This document shows, piece after piece, positions 57,747 through 64,000 of a stretch of DNA of 64,000 nt. The translations under genes were made by a program, and so were the position numbers. This DNA comes from Maricaulis virginensis. GTDB taxonomy: Bacteria; Pseudomonadota; Alphaproteobacteria; Caulobacterales; Maricaulaceae. The DNA is taken from contig NZ_BSFE01000015.1 of the NCBI RefSeq assembly GCF_027922185.1, positions 3,570 through 67,569 of the forward strand, in the 5' to 3' direction. The notes below the pieces were generated by a model. The model did not search any database and was not told the DNA's origin. It was given only the letters and a program-made list of their open reading frames with translations. Numbering within the stretch: position 1 is the stretch's first letter; each line of letters begins with the position of its first letter.

Positions 57747-58991
57747 ATGCGGATACAGACACGCGTCATTTCGGCTTTGCTTGCGGCAACCAGCCTTGCG
57801 ACGGCTCCCGCTTTCGCAGGTGGAGACGACGATCATCCGCGGCGCGGCCTGACCATTGGCGGCGAGTTCGAGAACTGGGATTTTTCCGACAAGAACCTGG
57901 CCGGCGCCGTCTTTATCGGCGCGAACTTCCAGGGCGCATCCTTCGCCGACAGCGAACTGCCCGGCGTCACCATCGTGGAAAGCCGGTTCAACGACACCGA
58001 CTTCTCCGATGCCGACATGCCGGCCTCCCAGCTCACGGGCGTGACATTCTCGCGCGCCAACCTGTCCGGCGCCCGCTTCCCCGGTGCGCGGATCGAACGG
58101 GTGAACTTCTCGGCCGCCGATCTCGAAGACACCGACTTTTCCGCCACCGACATGGTGTTCGTCACCTTTATCGGCTCCCGGCTCAACAGCACGCTCTTCA
58201 ACGGCGCCCGGCTGCGGCAGGTGAATTTCCTGCGCGCCGAGCTGAACGAGACGAATTTCCGGGCCGCCGAACTGCGCCGCGCGAATTTCGCTGAAGTCAC
58301 CGGCTCCGAGGTGAGTTTCCGCAATGCCGACCTGACCGGCTCCAGCTTCGAGAATGCCGAACTGGACGAGGTCGATTTCAGCGGCGCCAATCTCGCCGGC
58401 ACGAATTTCTCCTCGGCCCGCATCCGCGAGGCCACCGGCCTGACCAAGGACAGCCTGACCGGCGCCTGCGGCAATGAGGCGACCGAGCTGAATGACGGCC
58501 TGCAGCTGCCGGCCTGCAGCGGCAGTGATGAAATGCGCTTCGGCCCCGCCCAGGAATACAGCTATGTGCTGCGCCTGCGGGGCGAATCCGACGCCGAGAC
58601 CGTGATGGAGCTGCGCGCGCTGGAAAATGCCCGCATCGAGGTGCTGACCCAGATCGGCCAGGCGCTGGAAATCCACGCCGAGGATCTCGACCGGGAGGCC
58701 ATTCGCGAAGCCACCAACGAGGCGCTGCGCGAGATTGCCCGCGCCGAGCGGGAGCTGCGCGAAATCCAGCGTGACCGCCATATCGAGCGCGCCGAGATCG
58801 AGCGTGAGCGCGAGGAAGCGCTGCGCGAACATCGCGCCCTGCAAGACGAGCTGCGTCGCGAAGCCCGCGAGCAGGAACGCGAACTTCGCGAATTGCAGCG
58901 CGAGACCGACCGGACCCGCAACACGACGCGGTTCGAGTTCCGGATCGCACCGCCGCCGCCGGAAACACCCCCGCCCCCGCCCGAGCGCTGA
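57747..58991 (+). CDS. Secreted pentapeptide-repeat protein with C-terminal coiled coil
   Basis: A 414-residue protein with a signal peptide (about 1-25, APAFAGG). Pentapeptide repeats fill about residues 40-225, and a cap LTKDSLTGACGNEATELNDG then LPAC follows at about 230-260. From about 285 to 390 it is a highly charged Arg/Glu coiled coil (EIEREREEALREHRALQDEL). It ends in a proline-rich stretch (APPPPETPPPPPER). ATG 57747 is preferred to GTG 57741. A rare combination of a beta-helix rod with a long charged helix; the role is unknown. Confidence 0.84.
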   Translation: MRIQTRVISALLAATSLATAPAFAGGDDDHPRRGLTIGGEFENWDFSDKNLAGAVFIGANFQGASFADSELPGVTIVESRFNDTDFSDADMPASQLTGVTFSRANLSGARFPGARIERVNFSAADLEDTDFSATDMVFVTFIGSRLNSTLFNGARLRQVNFLRAELNETNFRAAELRRANFAEVTGSEVSFRNADLTGSSFENAELDEVDFSGANLAGTNFSSARIREATGLTKDSLTGACGNEATELNDGLQLPACSGSDEMRFGPAQEYSYVLRLRGESDAETVMELRALENARIEVLTQIGQALEIHAEDLDREAIREATNEALREIARAERELREIQRDRHIERAEIEREREEALREHRALQDELRREAREQERELRELQRETDRTRNTTRFEFRIAPPPPETPPPPPER

Positions 58992-59129
58992 CACACCGGC
59001 GGGGCCCGCCGTCCGGGGCCATACACCATTCGTTTCAGACCGCTTCTTGTGCCGCGCGCCGCACAGCGCTACTCCGGCTGAAACAGTGTTGTCAGCGGCA
59101 AGGCCGGGCTCATTTCCAAGGGGGCATTC

Positions 59130-61397
59130 ATGCGTTTATCGACGATCATTCTGGCTGGCGTTTCGGCCAGCGGTGCCGCCATGGCCCAGGTGCCGGATGG
59201 CCCGTTTGCAGGCGCGGTAACGGAGACGGCGCCGCAGGCCGAGTATACGCTGACGCTGGAAGCCGGTCAGGTCGTCACGCTGAGCACCGCCTCGATCGAG
59301 AATTTCGACACCGTGCTCGCGCTGATCGGCCCGGACGGCAAGCCGGTCGCGCAGAATGATGATTGCGACGGCTCGCTGCAGTCCTGCATCACTTTCATGC
59401 CGCCCGACAGCGGCCGCTATACCGCTCGCGTGACGGGCTATGGCGAAGCAACCGGCGCTTTCGAACTCACCGTTGCCGAAGGCGCGAATGTCGGCCTGTC
59501 CTACGCCGCAGAGACACTGCGCGAGGAAGTGGTGACGCTGGGCAGCGGCACGAGCGAGGTGCGGGCCGAGATCGATCTGGATGCAGACGCCATCTTCGTC
59601 GCCTCGACCTATGCCCTCACCGAGACGCTGGACACCACACTCACCCTCCTGGACGCCGACGGGAACATCCTGGCCCAGAATGACGATCGCGGCGATGGTT
59701 CGCTGAACGCCCAGATCGTCTACCAGCCTGACCAGGCAGGCCACTTCACCGTGCTGGCCGGCAGTTATGACGGCCAGGGCCAGGGCGATCTCGTCCTCTC
59801 CCTCGCGCTGGACCCAAATGCCCAGGTGCCGTTTGACTTTGCCAGTGTGGAAGGCGAGACGATCGCAGAACACACGGGCATGCTCGGCGCCGACAATCGC
59901 GAGCAGAGCTATCCCGTCGAGCTGACCGCCGGCCAGACGGTCATGATTGTCGCCGATGCGATGACCGACGATCTGGACACTGTGCTGACGCTGAACGGCC
60001 CGGACGGGTTTCCTGTCGCCATGAATGACGATCGCGGCGACGGCACGCTGAACTCGGCCATTGCCTACACCGCGGCGCACAGCGGGACATATACGCTGGA
60101 AATCTCGCGTTATCACGGTTCGGACACGAGCGGCGAATTCCGCATCGTCCTGAGCGCGGTGGACGCGAGCGTGGTCGACACGCTCCAGGCGCTGAACGAG
60201 AATGTCGTCACGCTGAGCGGTCCGGAGCTCACGCTGGAAACCGAGGACTTCATCGTCCACTATACGCTGGAAGGCGGAGACGCCTCCTCGGCGCGCTATG
60301 CCGAACTGGTAGGCATCGCCCTGCAGGAGTCCTACGAAGCCCAGATCGGGCGGATGGGCTGGGCCGAACCGCTGCGCGACGATAATGGCCGCTACCGCGC
60401 CTATGTCGCCCATGTCGACGGAGCGATGGGTTTCACCAAGCCTGTCGAGACCGTGTTCGACAATCCCAACACGCCGGATGTCCGCGAAACCCTGGCGGCC
60501 CGGACTGCCTTTGTGATCGACAATGACTTCCTGGGCCTGGGCAAGGAGGCACCGGCGGAAAGCCTGCTGCGCGCCACCGCGACCCATGAATTCAACCATG
60601 TCGTCCAGTTCGGCTATGACGCCGAGGAAGGTCTGGACTGGCTCTACGAGGCCACGGCCTCCTGGATCGAGGTCGCGACGATGGGCAGCGACCAGGATGC
60701 GACCGACTATGTCGGCACCGATTTCGACACGCCGCATCTGTGCTGGACGACACAGGTCGACGGGCATGACTATGCCCAGTGGACGCTGCTGCAATCCATG
60801 GCGGACAGCCATGGCGAGGCGGTGGTCCGGCGCCTGTGGGAAAGCAGCGTGACGCTGGACGGGTTCGAAACCGCCTCCGCAACGCTGGCCGAGTACGGCA
60901 GCGACATTCCCGCCACGATCCAGCGCTGGAGGGCGCAGAATTATGCCCGGGCCTATGATCTGGCGCCGCTCTTCTCCGGCTCCGTGGCCGTGCGCCATAC
61001 GCTGGACGAGCCCGGACGCTGGATGTCCAAGGGCGGGCTGGAAGAACTGGGCGCGGACTATCTGGTGGTCGATCTGGACGGCCGTTTCCAGGTCAGCCTC
61101 GAGGGCGAGGACGGGCTGGAACTGATCGGCCTGGGCCGCCGCGGCGATGAGGTCGTGGCGATTGCCCTGGGCCAGACCGGCGTGTTCGATACGAGCGGAT
61201 TTTCCGATGCCGCCCTGATGGTGTTCAACAGCACCCTGCCCGCCGAGCCCGGGACGTGCAACGGTGTCGGCTATTCCATCGAGATCGAGGCATCGACCGG
61301 CCGCATGGCCGCGCCGGCCTACCGGTTTGACGCGCCGCACTTCCTGCAGCCGGGCGTCTCCGAAGCCGCGGACAGCGACGAAGCCGCCGCGCCCTGA
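59130..61397 (+). CDS. Secreted gluzincin-type metalloprotease with PPC-like repeats (MXAN_6640-like)
   Basis: A 755-residue secreted protein. A signal peptide (MRLSTIILAGVSASGAAMAQ) is followed by three PPC-like beta domains with the repeat FDTVLALIGPDGKPVAQNDD, LDTTLTLLDADGNILAQNDD and LDTVLTLNGPDGFPVAMNDD. The catalytic region carries HEXXH in ATHEFNHVVQFGYD, with a downstream Glu in YEATASWIEV. This resembles MXAN_6640-family putative metalloproteases. The extreme C-terminus is acidic. The substrate is unknown. A strong terminator follows. Confidence 0.86.
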   Translation: MRLSTIILAGVSASGAAMAQVPDGPFAGAVTETAPQAEYTLTLEAGQVVTLSTASIENFDTVLALIGPDGKPVAQNDDCDGSLQSCITFMPPDSGRYTARVTGYGEATGAFELTVAEGANVGLSYAAETLREEVVTLGSGTSEVRAEIDLDADAIFVASTYALTETLDTTLTLLDADGNILAQNDDRGDGSLNAQIVYQPDQAGHFTVLAGSYDGQGQGDLVLSLALDPNAQVPFDFASVEGETIAEHTGMLGADNREQSYPVELTAGQTVMIVADAMTDDLDTVLTLNGPDGFPVAMNDDRGDGTLNSAIAYTAAHSGTYTLEISRYHGSDTSGEFRIVLSAVDASVVDTLQALNENVVTLSGPELTLETEDFIVHYTLEGGDASSARYAELVGIALQESYEAQIGRMGWAEPLRDDNGRYRAYVAHVDGAMGFTKPVETVFDNPNTPDVRETLAARTAFVIDNDFLGLGKEAPAESLLRATATHEFNHVVQFGYDAEEGLDWLYEATASWIEVATMGSDQDATDYVGTDFDTPHLCWTTQVDGHDYAQWTLLQSMADSHGEAVVRRLWESSVTLDGFETASATLAEYGSDIPATIQRWRAQNYARAYDLAPLFSGSVAVRHTLDEPGRWMSKGGLEELGADYLVVDLDGRFQVSLEGEDGLELIGLGRRGDEVVAIALGQTGVFDTSGFSDAALMVFNSTLPAEPGTCNGVGYSIEIEASTGRMAAPAYRFDAPHFLQPGVSEAADSDEAAAP

Positions 61398-61426
61398 TTC
61401 CCGGGGTTCATATCCTGACAAAAGCA

Positions 61427-61458
61427 AAAGGCCCCGGAGACTACTCCGGGGCCTTTTT
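61427..61458. terminator. Bidirectional terminator between metalloprotease gene and aspS
   Basis: Arms AAAGGCCCCGGAG (61427-61439) and CTCCGGGGCCTTT (61444-61456) with a four-base loop; T-run on the plus strand and A-run (T-run on minus) on the other side. It serves both convergent genes. Confidence 0.9.
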
Positions 61459-61476
61459 CGGTCGTGAGGGCTGGCC

Positions 61477-63291
61477 TCAGTCTTTCTTGCTGTCCGGCAC
61501 TACGGTGCGCAGGTGAAGCTCGCGAAGCTGCTTCATCTCCACCTCGGCCGGGGCGTTCATCATCAGGTCGCGCGCCTGCTGGTCCTTCGGGAACATCACG
61601 ACTTCACGCAGGTTTTCCACGCCGGCCAGCAGCATGACGATGCGGTCCACACCCGGTGCGATACCGGCGTGCGGCGGCGCGCCATAGCGGAAGGCGTTCA
61701 GCATGCCGCCGAACTCTTCTTCCACGGTCTCGGCATCGTAGCCGGCAAAGCCGAAGGCTTTCAGCATCACGTCGGGACGGTGGTTCCGCACAGCGCCGGA
61801 CGACAGTTCCACACCATTGCAGACGATGTCGTACTGGAAGGCCTTGAGCTTGAGCAGCGCATCCTGGTCGGAGCCGTCGAACTTCAGGAATTCGTCCGGA
61901 TCGACCTGCGGCATCGAGAACGGGTTGTGGGAGAAGTCGATCTTCTTGTTCTCCTCGTCCCACTCATACATGGGGAAATCGACGATCCAGCAGAAGCGGA
62001 ACGTGTCTTTCTCGCACAGATCCAGCTCGGTACCCACCACATCGCGGGCCTTGCCGGCAAAGCTGTAGAAGTCCTTCGGATCGCCGGCCGCAAAGAAGAC
62101 GGCATCGCCGGCTTCCAGGCCCAGCTCGGCGCGCAGCGCCTCGGTGCGCTCCTCGCCGATATTCTTGGCAATCGGGCCGGCACCGACCACGGCACCCTCT
62201 TCCTCGCGCCAGAAGATATAGCCCAGCCCCGGCTGGCCTTCCTTCTGCGCCCAGGCATTCATGCGGTCGCAGAAGGCGCGGCTGCCGCCGGTCCTGGCCG
62301 GGATCGCCCAGACCTCGACCTTGGGGTTCTTGTCCAGCATGCCGGCGAAGACCTTGAAACCGGAACCGCGGAAGGTGTCCGACACGTCCGACATCCGGAT
62401 CGGGTTGCGCAGGTCCGGCTTGTCCGAACCATACCAGCGGATCGCATCGAAATACGGGATCTGCACGAAGGGCTCGTCCGGCACGGTGCGGCCGTCGGCG
62501 AATTCCTCGAACAGGCCCTTCATCACCGGCTCGATGACGCCGAACACGTCCTCTTGGGTCGCGAAGCTCATTTCCATGTCGAGCTGGTAGAACTCGCCCG
62601 GCGCGCGGTCGGCACGGGCGTCCTCGTCACGGAAACAGGGTGCGATCTGGAAATACCGGTCGAAGCCGGAAACCATGATCAGCTGCTTGAACTGCTGCGG
62701 CGCCTGCGGCAGGGCGTAGAACTTGCCCGGGTGCAGACGCGAAGGCACCAGGAAGTCGCGCGCGCCTTCCGGCGAGGACGCCGTCAGGATCGGCGTCTGG
62801 TATTCGGTGAAGCCCTCATCGACCATGCGGCGGCGGATCGAGTCGATGATCTTCGAGCGCAGCACGATGCGCTTGTGCAGGCTCTCGCGGCGCAGATCGA
62901 TATAGCGGTGCTTCAGGCGCACCTCTTCCGACCAGTCCGGCTCGCCGAACACCGGCAGCGGCAATTCCTCGGCCGCCGACTGGATCGACAGATCGGCCAG
63001 GCGCACCTCGATCTCGCCGGTCGGCAGGTTGGCATTCACCGTCTCGGCAGACCGGGCGATCACCTCGCCGGTCACCGTGATCACGCTTTCCACGCGCAGA
63101 CGTTCCAGCGTGGCGAAGTGCGCGCTCTCCGGCTCCAGCACAACCTGGGTCAGCCCGTAATGGTCGCGCAGGTCGATGAAGAGCAGACCGCCATGGTCGC
63201 GCTTGCGATGGATCCAGCCGGAAATCCGGGCCGTCTGGCCGACATGGTCCTTGCGCAGCTGGGCGCAGGTATGGGTGCGGTATGCGTGCAT
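61477..63291 (-). CDS. aspS: Aspartyl-tRNA synthetase, bacterial type
   Basis: A 604-residue class IIb synthetase. The N-terminal OB-fold is ARISGWIHRKRDHGGLLFID, and motif 2/3 segments include the flipping-loop region CFRDEDARADRAPGEFYQLD and GIAPGVDRIVMLLAG. The bacterial GAD insertion is present (about 280-420). Many alphaproteobacterial AspRS are nondiscriminating, making Asp-tRNA(Asn) too; whether this one is cannot be told from the sequence alone. Confidence 0.97.
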   Translation of the reverse strand: MHAYRTHTCAQLRKDHVGQTARISGWIHRKRDHGGLLFIDLRDHYGLTQVVLEPESAHFATLERLRVESVITVTGEVIARSAETVNANLPTGEIEVRLADLSIQSAAEELPLPVFGEPDWSEEVRLKHRYIDLRRESLHKRIVLRSKIIDSIRRRMVDEGFTEYQTPILTASSPEGARDFLVPSRLHPGKFYALPQAPQQFKQLIMVSGFDRYFQIAPCFRDEDARADRAPGEFYQLDMEMSFATQEDVFGVIEPVMKGLFEEFADGRTVPDEPFVQIPYFDAIRWYGSDKPDLRNPIRMSDVSDTFRGSGFKVFAGMLDKNPKVEVWAIPARTGGSRAFCDRMNAWAQKEGQPGLGYIFWREEEGAVVGAGPIAKNIGEERTEALRAELGLEAGDAVFFAAGDPKDFYSFAGKARDVVGTELDLCEKDTFRFCWIVDFPMYEWDEENKKIDFSHNPFSMPQVDPDEFLKFDGSDQDALLKLKAFQYDIVCNGVELSSGAVRNHRPDVMLKAFGFAGYDAETVEEEFGGMLNAFRYGAPPHAGIAPGVDRIVMLLAGVENLREVVMFPKDQQARDLMMNAPAEVEMKQLRELHLRTVVPDSKKD

Positions 63292-63392
63292 GGGTAAAGC
63301 GTCCGGAAATCGGTGTTAGACAGGTGCCGCGATGTGCCGGTTTGCAGGGTGAAATGTCAAGCTGCACGGGGGATCGGGCGCAGTTGGTGGCA

Positions 63393-63731
63393 TCAGGTAA
63401 GCGTGTAGTGCTGGCCGGACAATAAGCACCGGCCAGAGTCCATCAACGATTGTTCCAAGGCTCGTCCGCGCACGACGATAGCCTTGCTCTCGAGAAATAG
63501 CTCCAGCCGCCAGATATCGAAGACATCTGGATCGTCGAACCTGTCATGGATATCGACCGCGACCTCGTCGCCTTGCCGCTTGAATTCCACCCCCGCGCCA
63601 TGTCGGCGAAATGCCCAGCGCTCACCAGCCACTTCCAGAAGCCCACGTAGCGGAGCGTCGGTCTCAACAGAAGAGGGTCCGAATGTCTGGCACCATGATT
63701 GGTGAAGACTACGCTGAAGCTCTATCAGCAT
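63393..63731 (-). CDS. Small hypothetical protein (DUF6896-like)
   Basis: A 112-residue protein starting at ATG 63731 (TTG 63767 is an alternative). The middle WAFRRHGAGVEFKRQGDEVA then FDIWRLELFLESKAI resembles the DUF6896 family, whose function is unknown. No ribosome site is convincing. It lies between aspS and the insertion-like end, in slightly AT-richer DNA, and may be part of a mobile segment. Confidence 0.5.
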   Translation of the reverse strand: MLIELQRSLHQSWCQTFGPSSVETDAPLRGLLEVAGERWAFRRHGAGVEFKRQGDEVAVDIHDRFDDPDVFDIWRLELFLESKAIVVRGRALEQSLMDSGRCLLSGQHYTLT

Positions 63732-63925
63732 ACGACATTCTTGAATTACATCGAACCTGCTGGACAAGCCAGACTCCGACTTCAGCCCAAGTATCCGCCG
63801 ATATCTATCGCTTCAACTCAGCAAAGAGAAACGAAACCTCTCTCCACTTCCCCCGGCCTCCGTGCCGGGGTCTGGAGGAGCCTGCGCCTGAAACGCCGCC
63901 AGCCCCCGGAACAAGTGTTCAGCCC
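63732..63925. other. Non-coding stretch before insertion-like repeats
   Basis: No gene recognised. A hairpin CCCCGGC (63851-63857)/GCCGGGG (63864-63870) and the inverted element GAACAAGTGTTC around 63909-63920 lie near the repeats that follow. Confidence 0.4.
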
Positions 63926-63965
63926 GGGGACATGGCTGACACCTGTTCGGGGACATGGCTAACAC
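63926..63965. repeat. Tandem 17-base repeats, possible terminus of an IS481-type element
   Basis: GGGGACATGGCTGACAC (63926-63942) and GGGGACATGGCTAACAC (63949-63965) differ by one base and have a 23-base period. Similar repeats (complement GTGTTAGCCATGTCCCC) are familiar at ends of IS481-family elements, where they act as transposase-binding sites. Assignment is from memory of family ends and needs the sequence beyond 64000. Confidence 0.5.
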
Positions 63966-64000
63966 ATTTTCGGTGTGTTGAGGTTGATGGTTTTGATGGT
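63959..64000 (-). CDS. Possible 3' end of a gene (transposase?) entering from the right edge
   Basis: The minus strand can be read as TIKTINLNTPKMC then TAG, with the stop inside the second repeat. It could be the last 13 residues of a transposase that starts outside the window. Only 42 bases are visible, so the frame may be fortuitous. Confidence 0.25.
   Translation of the reverse strand, partial: TIKTINLNTPKMC

Overview
The window looks like chromosomal DNA from a GC-rich alphaproteobacterium, most likely of the Caulobacterales/Maricaulales (Maricaulis, Oceanicaulis or Hyphomonas relatives). The assignment rests on gene content: a divK and pleD pair beside rpmG, an M23 peptidase overlapping a bactofilin gene, an NDUFA12-type complex I accessory protein, DUF2155 and DUF455 proteins, clpS-clpA, a phasin, and a LexA-type GAAC-N7-GAAC box. 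About 57 protein genes are supported. No tRNA, rRNA or CRISPR array was seen. Spacing is tight, and several convergent gene pairs share their stop codons.

Layout. 1-6055: a partial AsmA/YhdP-like protein (minus), then bcp, a ferritin-like DUF455 protein, and a membrane-anchored M23 endopeptidase overlapping a bactofilin gene, closed by a terminator. 6130-8802: an acyltransferase, a small membrane protein with a winged-helix regulator, and a SirB-like protein. 8826-13861 (minus): amidase, PBP1A and prfB, the last with a canonical programmed +1 frameshift. 14350-19745: RNase E behind a long leader, an M48 protease with TPR-like repeats, and a GNAT/FemAB-like protein. 19869-26410: HIT protein, orphan ribbon-helix-helix-like protein, RecQ, an S41-like protease, and a DUF2306 membrane protein divergent from an AraC regulator. 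26471-30189 (minus): clpS-clpA and a phasin. 30349-37366: D,D-carboxypeptidase with SPOR domain, topA, rnr and a Nudix hydrolase. 37367-38760: an AT-richer insert carrying one unfamiliar gene. 38833-45405: MFS transporter, rpmG, pleD, divK, and a ROK kinase-dinB operon behind an SOS box. 45508-48802: RidA, cupin, MntP, a DsbA-like lipoprotein, a small lipoprotein and a glyoxalase-fold protein. 48867-53908: thiS-thiG divergent from aroQ-accB-accC-aat, then DUF2155 and NDUFA12. 54115-61397: a remarkable NrdJ-like protein, two secreted pentapeptide-repeat proteins and a secreted metalloprotease with PPC-like domains. 61477-64000: aspS, a small unknown gene, and what looks like the end of an insertion sequence.

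Working together. Cell-envelope genes dominate (M23 peptidase plus bactofilin, PBP1A, amidase, D,D-carboxypeptidase, FemAB-like, AsmA-like). Cell-cycle control is represented by DivK and PleD; DNA metabolism and repair by RecQ, TopA, DinB and the NrdJ-like protein; RNA and protein turnover by RNase E, RNase R and ClpS/ClpA.

The most interesting item is the 985-residue NrdJ-like protein at 54115-57072. It keeps the outer scaffold, the TSCPD domain and the C-terminal zinc ribbon of B12-dependent ribonucleotide reductase, but the segments that should carry the catalytic cysteine, asparagine and glutamate are shortened and rewritten. It therefore looks like a ribonucleotide reductase pseudoenzyme.
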